NCBI GenBank assembly: GCA_003224195.1
Contig: QHYP01000023.1
Location: 1 to 11,731 of the forward strand
DNA from: Acidobacteriota bacterium
GTDB taxonomy: Bacteria; Acidobacteriota; Terriglobia; Acidiferrales; UBA7541
Length of the DNA: 11,731 bases
Direction: 5' to 3'
The translations under genes were made by a program, and so were the position numbers. This document shows, one piece after another, positions 1 through 7,979 of the stretch. Position 1 is the stretch's first letter, and the number at the start of each line of letters is the position of its first letter. Below the pieces are notes generated by a model. The model was not told the origin of the DNA. It ran no database searches and saw only the letters and a program-made list of their open reading frames with translations.

Positions 1-877
1 CGCGCCGGAGCACGAGATATTCGGCGATGTCGCGGAGCCGCGATGCGCGTTCGCCGTAAGGCTCGAGTTCGCCGGTCGCGCGGCTGGCCAGCTCTTGCGC
101 GATTTGATGCGAGCGCTCGAGCCCGAAGACTGCCGGATAAGTTGCTTTTTTCTGCGCCATGTCTTTCCCTGCCGTTTTGCCCAGCGCGGCAGAAGATTCT
201 TCAACGTCGAGGATGTCATCAGTTACTTGGAACAACAAGCCGATTGCTTCTCCGAAGCGCCGCAGACGTGCGGCGTCTTCCTTGCCCGCCCCGGCGCAAA
301 CCGCGCCGGAGACGACCGCGGCGCGAATCAACGCCGCCGTCTTCGACCGGTGAATATACTCCAGCATCTCCGGCCCGACGCTTTTGCCTTCCGCTTCGAG
401 GTCGGCCACCTGCCCGCCAACCATCCCGTTCACAGTTCCCGCTCCAGCGGCAATCTCGGTCAGGATCGCCACGCGGCGCTCTGCCGCCACCGGCGCTTCG
501 CCGATCGTCTGAAACGCAAGTGTGAGCAGCGCATCGCCCGCCAAAATCGCGTTCGCCTCGCCGAATTTCTTGTGACAAGTGGGCTTGCCGCGGCGCAGAT
601 CGTCGTTGTCGAGGGCCGGCAAATCGTCGTGAATGAGCGAATACGTATGAATGAATTCGAGCGCGCACGCCGGATGCAGAACGGGTGTCACATCCGCGGC
701 GAAAATGCGAGCCGATTCCAGACACAATATCGGCCGGATGCGCTTGCCTCCGGCAAAAACGCTGTAGCGCATCGCCTGATGAATCGAAGGCGGCGGCTTG
801 GTTTCCGGCGGCAGCAGCCGCTCGAGCGCTTCCTCGACGAGCAGCCGGTCCTCTTCAAAAAATGCGGGAAGTTTCAT
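1..877 (-). CDS. ispA: Polyprenyl (farnesyl) diphosphate synthase, 3' end cut by window edge
   Basis: Trans-isoprenyl diphosphate synthase that condenses isopentenyl diphosphate with allylic diphosphates in the cytoplasm, most likely making farnesyl or geranylgeranyl diphosphate. Reading the minus strand from an ATG at 877 gives 292 uninterrupted codons. Visible motifs are GGKRIRP (residues 43-49), the first aspartate-rich motif DDLPALDNDD (84-93) with the two-residue insertion typical of bacterial type II FPP synthases, KFGEANAILAGDAL (104-117), and the second aspartate-rich motif DDILD (220-224). The family is usually close to 297 residues, so only a few C-terminal residues and the stop are missing. 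It lies 40 bases downstream of xseB. In many bacteria xseB, ispA and dxs are consecutive, so dxs may follow beyond the left edge (inference). No strong ribosome binding site is seen before the ATG. Product chain length cannot be fixed from sequence alone. Confidence 0.93.
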   Translation of the reverse strand, partial: MKLPAFFEEDRLLVEEALERLLPPETKPPPSIHQAMRYSVFAGGKRIRPILCLESARIFAADVTPVLHPACALEFIHTYSLIHDDLPALDNDDLRRGKPTCHKKFGEANAILAGDALLTLAFQTIGEAPVAAERRVAILTEIAAGAGTVNGMVGGQVADLEAEGKSVGPEMLEYIHRSKTAALIRAAVVSGAVCAGAGKEDAARLRRFGEAIGLLFQVTDDILDVEESSAALGKTAGKDMAQKKATYPAVFGLERSHQIAQELASRATGELEPYGERASRLRDIAEYLVLRR

Positions 878-917
878 CGAGTAGGGATCGCACCGAGGAT
901 CAGGCTGCGCCCGGGCA

Positions 918-1190
918 TCAAGGGTTTTCTTCGCCTTCGGCTTCAAACGGCTCCGCGGTCATCTTGCCGTCCGCTTTCTTCAGCAGAATTTCCACGCGGC
1001 CTTCCGCCTCTTCGAGCTGCTTCTGACACTCGCGCGAGAGCGCCACGCCTTCTTCAAACAGCTTCATCGCCTCGTCGAGGGAGAGCTGCGGGCTCTCGAG
1101 TCGCCGCACGACTTCCTCCAGCCGCGCGAGCGAACGCTCGAACTCCGCCTTCTTTGGGGGTTCCGGCTTTTTTGTGGCTGGTGTATTCAA
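918..1190 (-). CDS. xseB: Exodeoxyribonuclease VII small subunit
   Basis: Small subunit of exonuclease VII, which with XseA degrades single-stranded DNA to oligonucleotides in the cytoplasm. The 90-residue product has the family's single helical-hairpin core, FERSLARLEEVVRRLES (residues 17-33), then SLDEAMKLFEEGVALSRECQKQL and EEAEGRVEILL, and an acidic tail. Length is normal, with about 15 extra Lys/Pro-rich residues at the N-terminus. The start is a TTG at 1190; no ATG lies in frame before the conserved core, and an AGGCGAA stretch about 5 bases upstream is a weak Shine-Dalgarno. It sits 27 bases after fpg and 40 bases before the prenyl synthase gene, in one leftward run. The large-subunit gene xseA, often the upstream neighbour, is not in this window; fpg occupies that place. 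Confidence 0.93.
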   Translation of the reverse strand: MNTPATKKPEPPKKAEFERSLARLEEVVRRLESPQLSLDEAMKLFEEGVALSRECQKQLEEAEGRVEILLKKADGKMTAEPFEAEGEENP

Positions 1191-1217
1191 GCGGTTCGCC
1201 TGTGCCGCGCGCCCGGG

Positions 1218-2057
1218 CTATGTTTGACACCGCGCGCAGAAAAACGTAGAGCGGCTCCCCTGGCTAATTCTCCGAATCGGCTTGCCGCAGCGGCGGCAGG
1301 GTTTCCCTTCACGACCGTATGCGCGAAGAATCTTCTCGAGTCCCTGGTACCACCATCCGGGATCGCGAAAGTCCGGCGCCGGATCGAGACAGCATTCTAA
1401 GGCACGCTGGAGAACCGACACAATCGCTTTGTGTAGCCGCCGCGCATCCCGACGCCGCAGCCGATTCGCGCGCCGCCGCGGCTCGATTCGCGCGCGCCAC
1501 ATCGCTTCGCAAGAATAAATGTTGCCGATGCCCGCCACGCGCCACTGATCGAGCAAAAACTCCTTCAGCGGACGCCGTGAGCTGGATAGAAGCTCTGCAA
1601 GCCTGGCGGGCGTGAAGTCCGCCGAAAGCGCATCTGTCCCCAGCGCTGCCACACCGGGGCAATCCTCGGGATTCTTCCACGCCCAAACCCGCCCAAAGTG
1701 CCTCCGGTCCGCAAATCCAAGCACACCCTTGTCCAACGCAAACGCCACGTCCACGTGGACTCTCTCGTCTCCGCAATTCGCTCGCCGCGCGAACTCCTTT
1801 GCATCCTCAAACCAAACCAATTGCCCATCGAGCTTGAAGTGCAGCGTCACGTATGCCCGCCCGAGCCGCAGCAGCAGGTATTTCCCGCGCCGTTCGACGT
1901 CGCAGATGCGCTGCCCTTCGCTTGCGTCTTGCAGTCGCGTCGGCCTCTGCGGCCTTGTCGCAATCGAGTGCAAAACGTGGCAGCGGTAAATGCGCCGGCC
2001 TTCGACCAGCGGCCGCAGCGTTCGCGCAACCGCTTCCACCTCCGGAAGTTCAGGCAT
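1218..2057 (-). CDS. mutM: Formamidopyrimidine-DNA glycosylase
   Basis: Base-excision repair enzyme (Fpg/MutM) that removes 8-oxoguanine and ring-opened purines and nicks the DNA by beta,delta-elimination. The 279-residue protein begins MPELPEVE, so the catalytic N-terminal Pro2 and Glu3 are present. The conserved catalytic lysine is Lys59 in RRGKY. The helix-two-turn-helix core is visible as AGIGNIYSCEAMWRA (175-189). The C-terminal zinc finger is complete: Cys254, Cys257, Cys274 and Cys277, with Arg269 in the SRSTFFC loop. Of the three residues that fill the void left by the flipped base, Arg119 and Phe121 are present, but the usual Met (as in HLGMSG) is Leu76 in HFKLDG. The ATG start at 2057 is fixed by the PELPE motif; the ribosome binding site is weak. 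It lies 42 bases after the acylase gene and probably shares its transcript. Confidence 0.96.
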   Translation of the reverse strand: MPELPEVEAVARTLRPLVEGRRIYRCHVLHSIATRPQRPTRLQDASEGQRICDVERRGKYLLLRLGRAYVTLHFKLDGQLVWFEDAKEFARRANCGDERVHVDVAFALDKGVLGFADRRHFGRVWAWKNPEDCPGVAALGTDALSADFTPARLAELLSSSRRPLKEFLLDQWRVAGIGNIYSCEAMWRARIEPRRRANRLRRRDARRLHKAIVSVLQRALECCLDPAPDFRDPGWWYQGLEKILRAYGREGKPCRRCGKPIRRISQGSRSTFFCARCQT

Positions 2058-2099
2058 GGTTCACAACATCTGCGCGCGAGAACCTGAAAATAGCTGGGA

Positions 2100-4553
2100 T
2101 CACGACGCCGGCTTCAGCGTCAACCGGTGCCGCCGTACCTTTTCTTCCGCCGCGTCGCCGAAGGGCGCTGGGATGGGTTTGCCTTCGTACCAGTAGGAAA
2201 ATTGATCCTTGTAATGCGCGCTCCCTAACTGGCCCGATTGTCCCGCAGGAATCTGCATCAACGACTCGTCCCAGTTGCCCACATCGGCGGCAAATCGCAT
2301 CGCTGGCCCGTGATGCGGCTGCGCCGCGCGGATGCTGTAGAGCGTCCCATTTTGCGGCTTGTCCGTGACGCTCAGCAGCCACCGCAGAAATCCCGCGCGC
2401 CCCATCGGATGCAGCATGTCGAGCGCGTTGAACCTTTTCCACTGCCAATCCTCCACTCGGCCGCTGCTTGTCAGTGTCGTGAGCTTCTCGGCCGCGCGAT
2501 CCGCAACCGCCGCGAGAAATTCGTCGTAACTCTTGTACGCCGGTGGCAACCAATTGCTGGGACGTCCCAGCAATATCTTCTGCAGAAACGTCATGCTCCT
2601 CCACGAATAAACACTCGTGTCTTTCCCCAGGTACGGTTCGAGCAGCATGGCGATGGCCTCGCGGCGCGCGGCCTCGAGAAACGAGACCATCGGCGAGTCG
2701 GCTGCCGCTACACCGTTCCAATCGTTCATCTGCTCGATCAACGCGCGCGCCCGTGGATCTTTCGGTTGCGCGCTCTTTGCGGCCGTCAGAAGTTGGTTCG
2801 CCAGAAACAAGTGCGGGAAGCTATAGCTGTCCGTCTCCAGCTTCAACATGTCCACCGGCCGCAATCCCCGCTTGTTCATCAGCAAATCGTAAATCCGCGC
2901 CGTCCGGTACGGCTCCCCCCAGCGGTCCGTCAGATACGGCTTGTACTTCGGCCCGATCACCCGCGCATTCGCGGTCGCAATCACTCCGCCCGGCGGATTC
3001 AGAATTTGCGGCAACTGATCGAACGGAATGTAGCCTGCCCATTCGTAATCGTCCGTATCGCCCGGGACGGGAACTTCGCCGTGGCCCTTCTTTCGCACCG
3101 GCACGCGCGCGGCCATCACGTACCCGATGTTTCCGTCCGCGTCCGCGTACACTGCGTTTTGTCCTGGCCCCCACACGCGCTTCAGTTCGTTCCGAAACTC
3201 GTCCCAATTCTTCACGCGGCCCAGCCACTCGTAGGTGTACGCCAGCCCGCCCGGCTCGAGCGCCGTCCAGTGCAACGCGTACGCTTTGCCGCCCTCGCGA
3301 TGAACGATCGGCCCATGGCGCGTGATGACGACTTCGAACTTTTCATTCGGCTGGCCTTTCACGGGAATCGTTTCCTCGATGATCGCCGCCTTCCGCCACT
3401 CGCCTTGCGCGCGATACATCTGCGGATTCGCCGGATCGAATGTCTCGACGTACAAATCCTCCACGTCCGCCATGTTGTTCGTGAAGCCCCACGCGATGCG
3501 CTCGTTGTGCCCGATCACGACGAGCGGCGCCCCGGGCAGGGTGAATCCCTTCACGTTCCAGCCCGGCGCCGTCAGGTGAATCTCATACCATATCGGCGGC
3601 AAGTTCAGCTCGAGGTGCGTGTCGTTGGCCAGCAGCGGCTTTCCATCCGCCGTGTGCGCGCCGTTCACGACCCAGTTGTTGCTTCCGAGTCCTTGGCGAA
3701 CGTCGCTTCTGGTGTCGTCAATCCACCCGTGCACTGACGGCCACAGTGCGCTCGCGAGATCTCGAACAGATTCCCGCGCGGCGCTCATCGGTGGTTCGCG
3801 CACTTCGGCCTTCAGCACCGTGTCCGTCGGCATGTCATCGTCATCATCCTCGTCGTCCGCGCCCGCTTGGTTTTGCGGATCTCCCGGCTGGTTGCCTCCA
3901 ACGACGTACCGGTCCATGTCCGATTCCTGCGAAAAAAGCTCTTTCGCACGCTCCGGTCCCACCTGCTCCGTCACTTTCCATCGGTCCAGCTCCCTTTCCC
4001 AGGTATTCGTCAGCGTTTGATACATGTAGCCCGCGATGAGCAGCGAATCCGCGGGCCCCCACGGTCGCGGCTTGTATTTCAGGAGTGAAAACTCCAGCGG
4101 CAGGCGGTCTTGGTGCTGTTCGATGAAGCGATTTACGCCGCGTGCGTAGGCTTCAAGCCCCGCGCGCGATTCGGGGTCCACTGACGCGGCATCGCGCTCG
4201 GCCGCGCGCCGCAGCCCGAGCGTCCGGTACTGCCGGTCCCGTTGAAGCGCAGCCGGCCCAAAGATTTCCGAAAGCTGTCCGCTGGCCACGCGCCGCAGCA
4301 GGTCCATCTGCCACAGCCGGTCCTGCGCCATCACGTAGCCTTGCGCTTCGAGCAAATCGTTGAGTGAGGTCGCGCGGATATGCGGCACGCCCCATTCATC
4401 GCGATCGACGGTCGCTTCCTGCTGCAACCCCGGCAATGCCGCAGTGCCTTCTATCTCCGGCAGTGGCCGGTACACATACCACCAGGCCAGCGCCCCGCAC
4501 GCAAGGAAAAGCACTACGACAATCCACAGAAAAACGCGAAGAAGGAAGCGCAA
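2100..4553 (-). CDS. Penicillin acylase family protein, membrane-anchored
   Basis: N-terminal nucleophile amidohydrolase of the penicillin acylase (S45) family. Such enzymes split amide bonds of penicillins, acyl-homoserine lactones or other N-acyl compounds; the substrate here is unknown. From a TTG at 4553 the product has 817 residues: a hydrophobic anchor (about 2-28), then VDRDEWGVPHIRA opening the alpha chain (about 49), a linker, and the catalytic beta-chain Ser291 in GLGSNNWVVNG, where the precursor should cut itself. Asn529 in TANAR sits near beta position 239 and fits the oxyanion-hole Asn; QNAVYADADGNIGY and the C-terminal GQSGQLGSAHYKDQ are also family motifs. A run DDEDDDDD (about 232-239) lies in the linker. 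The TTG is chosen because GGGAG stands 5 bases upstream and a promoter-like pair lies just beyond it. The frame is open up to an ATG at 4700, but the extra 49 residues look non-conserved. It heads the leftward gene run. Confidence 0.9.
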   Translation of the reverse strand: MRFLLRVFLWIVVVLFLACGALAWWYVYRPLPEIEGTAALPGLQQEATVDRDEWGVPHIRATSLNDLLEAQGYVMAQDRLWQMDLLRRVASGQLSEIFGPAALQRDRQYRTLGLRRAAERDAASVDPESRAGLEAYARGVNRFIEQHQDRLPLEFSLLKYKPRPWGPADSLLIAGYMYQTLTNTWERELDRWKVTEQVGPERAKELFSQESDMDRYVVGGNQPGDPQNQAGADDEDDDDDMPTDTVLKAEVREPPMSAARESVRDLASALWPSVHGWIDDTRSDVRQGLGSNNWVVNGAHTADGKPLLANDTHLELNLPPIWYEIHLTAPGWNVKGFTLPGAPLVVIGHNERIAWGFTNNMADVEDLYVETFDPANPQMYRAQGEWRKAAIIEETIPVKGQPNEKFEVVITRHGPIVHREGGKAYALHWTALEPGGLAYTYEWLGRVKNWDEFRNELKRVWGPGQNAVYADADGNIGYVMAARVPVRKKGHGEVPVPGDTDDYEWAGYIPFDQLPQILNPPGGVIATANARVIGPKYKPYLTDRWGEPYRTARIYDLLMNKRGLRPVDMLKLETDSYSFPHLFLANQLLTAAKSAQPKDPRARALIEQMNDWNGVAAADSPMVSFLEAARREAIAMLLEPYLGKDTSVYSWRSMTFLQKILLGRPSNWLPPAYKSYDEFLAAVADRAAEKLTTLTSSGRVEDWQWKRFNALDMLHPMGRAGFLRWLLSVTDKPQNGTLYSIRAAQPHHGPAMRFAADVGNWDESLMQIPAGQSGQLGSAHYKDQFSYWYEGKPIPAPFGDAAEEKVRRHRLTLKPAS

Positions 4554-4584
4554 GGAGTCTCCCGGAGAACTTGCACGGAGTTTC

Positions 4585-4613
4585 AGTTTAGAAGAGCCCC
4601 CGCTCTCACGCAA
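4585..4613 (-). promoter_or_regulatory. Candidate sigma-70-type promoter for the acylase gene run
   Basis: On the minus strand TTGCGT (4613-4608) and TAAACT (4590-4585) are separated by exactly 17 bases. The expected transcript start near 4578 would leave a leader of about 25 bases carrying GGGAG (4563-4559) and ending at the TTG start at 4553. Each hexamer is an imperfect match to consensus (3 of 6 and 4 of 6), so the call rests mainly on the agreement between promoter, ribosome binding site and start codon. If correct, the ATG at 4700 cannot be the start. Confidence 0.35.
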
Positions 4614-4719
4614 CCCGCCACGCGCAATGCGTCGCGCCGGCCGCAGCGGTTCCCCGGACCCGTTTTCCAGCGAGCAGGATACATGCGGGAGAGCAAACAC
4701 GCAGTCGCGGCGCGGCGGC

Positions 4720-4740
4720 TGCTACAATACGTCGAGGGAG
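4720..4740 (+). promoter_or_regulatory. Extended -10-like element and ribosome binding site of the CNNM/CBS gene
   Basis: TGC followed by TACAAT (4723-4728) resembles an extended -10 element; no good -35 is seen. GAGGGAG (4734-4740) is a Shine-Dalgarno-like run 12 bases before the ATG at 4753, which is rather far. A transcript starting near 4735 would clip this run, so the two elements may not both be functional. Together they favour the ATG at 4753 over upstream in-frame codons. Confidence 0.3.
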
Positions 4741-4752
4741 CATTTCGCCTCT

Positions 4753-6168
4753 ATGATTGCGATCCGCCTTCTGGCGGTTCTGGCGCTCGTTGTCCTCAAC
4801 GGCTTTTTCGCCGCGGCGGAATTCTCCCTTGTCGCGGTGCGGCTGTCGCGCGTCCGTCAGCTGGTTTCGCAGGGTGACTCTCGCGCCAAAGTCGTTCAGG
4901 ACCTCCTCGCCGATCTGCACCGTGTCGTCTCTGGCGTGCAGGTGGGTATCACGCTGACCACCCTGGCCCTCGGCGCTCTTGGCGAGATCACTCTCGCCTC
5001 CACGTTTCTGCGCATTTGGGCCGGCGTCCCCGGAACTCGTTCTGCCTTTCTTGCACATGGGGCCGCCCTCGCTCTCTCTTTCGCGCTGCTGGCCGTGCTT
5101 CACGTGGTGCTCGGCGAATTGGTGCCCAAGACCGTCAGCCTGGCCCGCGCCGAACGGGTTGCGCTCCTCATCGCGCGTCCTTTCCACGGCTTTCTGCGCA
5201 CTTTTCGGCCGGTCATCGATCTTCTCGACGGCGCGTCCCGTTACGTGGTGCGCGCCCTGGGCGTCAGCCCGCCGCAAAGCCACACCGTGGCCCACTCCAC
5301 GGAGGAGCTGGAAATTCAAATCCAGCAGGCTCGCGAGCGGGGTCTCCTTGCGCCGGGCGAAGAAAAATTCATCCTCAGCGCCATTGAGCTGGGCCAAGTG
5401 CAGGTGCGCGAGATCATGGTGCCACGGCCCGACATGCATATGCTCCCCATCGAAGCTTCGCTCGATGAAGTGATGCGCGCCTTCGCCACCACGCAGCGCT
5501 CGCGCCTGCCTGTTTATCGCGGTTCGGAAGACCATGTTCTCGGCTTCGTCCACATCAAGGACATGATCTGGGTTTTGCTCGACCGCGAGCGCCGCCTGGA
5601 GGAGGCCGTGGCTGTGCCTCCCTTCGATCTGCGCAGCGTCTTGCGCGAGGTCCTCATCGTCCCGGAGACCAAGCCCGCCAGCGAGCTCTTGCGGGAGCTT
5701 CGCGCCCAGCACGCCAGCATGGCCATGGTCGTGGATGAGTTCGGCAGCATTCTCGGCCTCGTTACCCTCGAAGACATCCTCGAGCAGTTGGTTGGCGAAA
5801 TTCACGACGAGTTCGACGTCATCGAGCGGCCGCTCACCCTCGCCGACGGCGCCATGGTCTTCGACGGAGCGCTTAACGTCCGCGACCTCGACGCACAGTT
5901 CGGCATTATGCTTCCCGAAGATCCCGCCTACGCGACTCTCGGCGGATTCGTCCTCGCCCAGCTCGGCTTTATCCCGCGCGGCGGCGAAAGCTTCGAGCAC
6001 GACGGCTTCCGCTTCACGGTCGTTGAGATGGACGGCCGGCGTGTCGCCCGGGTTAAAATTCAACTCCTCCGGCCGGCGGAATCATTGGAGAAGGCCTCGC
6101 TGCCCGCGGAAGCTCCCGCTTCCATCGCCCAGCGGGAGAATCCTGTGAAGGCGAGTACGCAGTCATAG
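4753..6168 (+). CDS. CNNM/HlyC/CorC family membrane protein with paired CBS domains
   Basis: Member of the CNNM (DUF21) - CBS pair - CorC_HlyC family, often labelled hemolysin-like and linked to magnesium or cobalt export; in the inner membrane with cytoplasmic CBS domains. The 471-residue product has a transmembrane region (about 1-165) with the motifs NGFFAAAEFSLV (16-27) and GELVPK (121-126). Two CBS repeats follow, REIMVPRPDM to LGFVHIKDM (about 219-271) and VPETKPASELL to DEFGSILGLVTLEDILE (about 303-345), and then the C-terminal transporter-associated domain (about 365-440). A tail rich in Ala, Ser and Glu ends the protein. The start is the ATG at 4753, where the conserved N-terminal helix begins; the frame is open further upstream, but that part overlaps the divergent acylase gene and has no family similarity. 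It is followed at 7 bases by the permease genes. The transported ion cannot be read from the sequence. Confidence 0.92.
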   Translation: MIAIRLLAVLALVVLNGFFAAAEFSLVAVRLSRVRQLVSQGDSRAKVVQDLLADLHRVVSGVQVGITLTTLALGALGEITLASTFLRIWAGVPGTRSAFLAHGAALALSFALLAVLHVVLGELVPKTVSLARAERVALLIARPFHGFLRTFRPVIDLLDGASRYVVRALGVSPPQSHTVAHSTEELEIQIQQARERGLLAPGEEKFILSAIELGQVQVREIMVPRPDMHMLPIEASLDEVMRAFATTQRSRLPVYRGSEDHVLGFVHIKDMIWVLLDRERRLEEAVAVPPFDLRSVLREVLIVPETKPASELLRELRAQHASMAMVVDEFGSILGLVTLEDILEQLVGEIHDEFDVIERPLTLADGAMVFDGALNVRDLDAQFGIMLPEDPAYATLGGFVLAQLGFIPRGGESFEHDGFRFTVVEMDGRRVARVKIQLLRPAESLEKASLPAEAPASIAQRENPVKASTQS

Positions 6169-6175
6169 TCGCGTC

Positions 6176-7096
6176 ATGGCCCGGCATCTCTTTCATCGGC
6201 TCCTCTTCTCGCTCCCCGCGCTCTGGCTCGTCCTGACCCTCGTTTTTCTTCTCATTCACATCGTCCCCGGAGACCCCGTCGAGCAAATGCTCGGCGAAGG
6301 CGCGGCGCCCGGACAAATCTCCACGCTCCGCCACGCGCTGGGCCTCGATCTTCCCGTTCACGTGCAGTACGGCCATTATCTGCGCCAGCTTGCGCACGCC
6401 GATCTCGGCCAATCCTTCAAGTTTCAAGCGCCCGTCCGCCGGATCATCTTCGAACGCTATCCCGCAACCCTCGAACTCGCGCTCGTCGCCCTCCTCGTTT
6501 GCGCCGCCATCGGAATCCCTGCCGGCGTGCTCGCAGCGCACCGCCGCGGTAGCAGTGCGGACCGCGCAGTAAGTTTTTTCACTCTCTTTGGTCTCGCCGT
6601 CCCGAATTTTGCTCTCGGTCCGCTTCTCATTCTTGTCTTTTCCATCGCCATCGGGCTCTTTCCCGTATCCGGCCGTAGCGGCCCGCGCTCTTTCGTTCTG
6701 CCCGCGGCCACCATGGGCGTTGCGCTCGCCGCCATCCTCACTCGCATGGTGCGCGGCGCGATGCTCGAAGAGCTCTCGAGCGACTACGTCCGCACCGCCC
6801 GCGCCAAAGGTCTTCCTGAGCGCGCCGTCCTCTTTCGCCATGCCTTTCGCAACGCGCTGATTCCCATCATCACGATTCTCGGTTTGCAATTCGGCACTCT
6901 GCTCGCCGGCGCTATCGTCACGGAAACGATCTTCGCCTGGCCGGGACTCGGCCGCCTCACCGTGCAAGCCATCTCCGCGCGCGACTACCCCTTGCTCCAG
7001 GGGTGCATCCTCGTCATCGCTGTTTCCTATGTCCTCGTGAATCTTTTCACCGACGTTCTGTACGCCGTCGTTGATCCGCGAGTGCGCCTGCAATGA
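6176..7096 (+). CDS. ABC transporter permease, DppB/OppB type
   Basis: Inner-membrane permease subunit of a peptide/nickel/opine-type ABC importer. The 306-residue protein opens with a hydrophobic segment (about 9-30) that runs into HIVPGDP, a hallmark of the DppB branch. Further membrane segments lie at roughly 99-121, 132-160, 173-193, 229-250 and 275-297. The cytoplasmic EAA loop that docks the ATPase is visible as DYVRTARAKGLPERAVLFRH (203-222) followed by AFRNALIP. TIFAWPGLGRL (251-261) is also typical. Length is normal. The ATG lies 7 bases after the CNNM/CBS stop with no clear ribosome binding site, so translation may be coupled to that gene. The stop overlaps the start of the partner permease gene. 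No binding protein or ATPase is encoded in the window, so the substrate (dipeptide, oligopeptide, nickel or other) is open. Confidence 0.95.
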   Translation: MARHLFHRLLFSLPALWLVLTLVFLLIHIVPGDPVEQMLGEGAAPGQISTLRHALGLDLPVHVQYGHYLRQLAHADLGQSFKFQAPVRRIIFERYPATLELALVALLVCAAIGIPAGVLAAHRRGSSADRAVSFFTLFGLAVPNFALGPLLILVFSIAIGLFPVSGRSGPRSFVLPAATMGVALAAILTRMVRGAMLEELSSDYVRTARAKGLPERAVLFRHAFRNALIPIITILGLQFGTLLAGAIVTETIFAWPGLGRLTVQAISARDYPLLQGCILVIAVSYVLVNLFTDVLYAVVDPRVRLQ

Positions 7097-7968
7097 ATGC
7101 TTCCGCTTCTCTTCGCGCCTTTCTCCGTCAGAGCCTGCTCGGCCGCCTCGGCCTTATCGCCGCCGCGCTCCTCGTGGCCGCAGCGCTTCTCGCTCCGTTC
7201 CTGGCGCCCGCCGACCCCGCTGCGCAAGACCTGCCCGCGCGTCTCGCTGCCCCTAGCCGTTCGCATTGGATGGGCACGGACGAACTCGGCCGCGACGTCA
7301 CCGCTCGTGTCCTCTATGGCGCGCGCATTTCTCTCTTCGTGGCTCTATCGGTTGTGTGCGGCTGCGGCCTGACCGGCCTTTTGATTGGCATGCTCGCCGG
7401 CTACGCGGGTGGCTGGTTTGATCGCTTGGTGAACACTGTCCTCATCAACACCTTCTTGTCGTTCCCTGGAGTGTTATTGGCCATCGCCTTTGCGGCATTT
7501 TTCGGTCCGGGCATCGGCAAAGTCATTCTCGCGTTGGTCATCACTGGTTGGGCAGGCTACGCGCGCCTCGCTCGCGCGCAAGTCTTGAAGGTGAAAGAAC
7601 TCGAATTCGTCCTCGCTGCGCGCTCGCTTGGCGCATCCCCTGTAAGAATCATGACGCGCCATCTGCTGCCGAATATTCTCCAGCCCGTTCTGATTCAGGC
7701 CACCATCGGCATTGCAGGCGCCATCCTCGCCGAATCCACCCTCAGCTTTCTTGGCCTCGGAGTCCTCGCCCCGGTCCCGAGTTGGGGCGCCATGCTCAAT
7801 GACGCTCGCGGGCATCTCTTTGATGCGCCGCACCTGGTCGTCTTTCCTGCCCTTGCCGTGATGATTGCGGTCCTGGCTTTCAATTTACTCGGGGATGCCT
7901 GGCGCGACTGGCTCGATCCGCGCACTCGCGCACAACTCCAGGCGCTCGATCTATCTCGCCAGGTTTGA
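7093..7968 (+). CDS. ABC transporter permease, DppC/OppC type
   Basis: Second membrane subunit of the same importer, pairing with the DppB-type protein to form the channel. The 291-residue protein has an N-terminal membrane helix (about 18-38), then the OppC-type signature HWMGTDELGRDVTARVLYG (58-76). Membrane helices and the EAA loop EFVLAARSLGASPVRIMTRH (171-190) follow, then SFLGLG (218-223) and the C-terminal DWLDPR. Its ATG overlaps the previous stop codon as ATGA, a standard sign of translational coupling and of equal subunit production. The gene ends 11 bases from the stop of the convergent DUF62 gene, with no hairpin terminator in between, so transcripts from the two sides probably overlap. 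The two ATPase genes and the solute-binding protein gene commonly found with such permeases are not downstream. Confidence 0.95.
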   Translation: MNASASLRAFLRQSLLGRLGLIAAALLVAAALLAPFLAPADPAAQDLPARLAAPSRSHWMGTDELGRDVTARVLYGARISLFVALSVVCGCGLTGLLIGMLAGYAGGWFDRLVNTVLINTFLSFPGVLLAIAFAAFFGPGIGKVILALVITGWAGYARLARAQVLKVKELEFVLAARSLGASPVRIMTRHLLPNILQPVLIQATIGIAGAILAESTLSFLGLGVLAPVPSWGAMLNDARGHLFDAPHLVVFPALAVMIAVLAFNLLGDAWRDWLDPRTRAQLQALDLSRQV

Positions 7969-7979
7969 TCCCGGAAAAA

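Noticed and set aside
95..1249. A 384-codon plus-strand open frame across the prenyl synthase and xseB genes
   Set aside because: It runs antisense to two recognised genes and has no motifs of its own.
2238..3737. A 499-codon open frame on the plus strand opposite the acylase gene
   Set aside because: It lies wholly within the well-supported acylase CDS, is Arg/His/Val-rich with no domain motifs, and is the kind of antisense frame expected in GC-rich DNA.
4606..6063. A 485-codon open frame on the minus strand opposite the CNNM/CBS gene
   Set aside because: Shadow of the real gene; composition is Glu/Asp/His/Arg-rich without recognisable motifs, while the plus strand has full family motifs.
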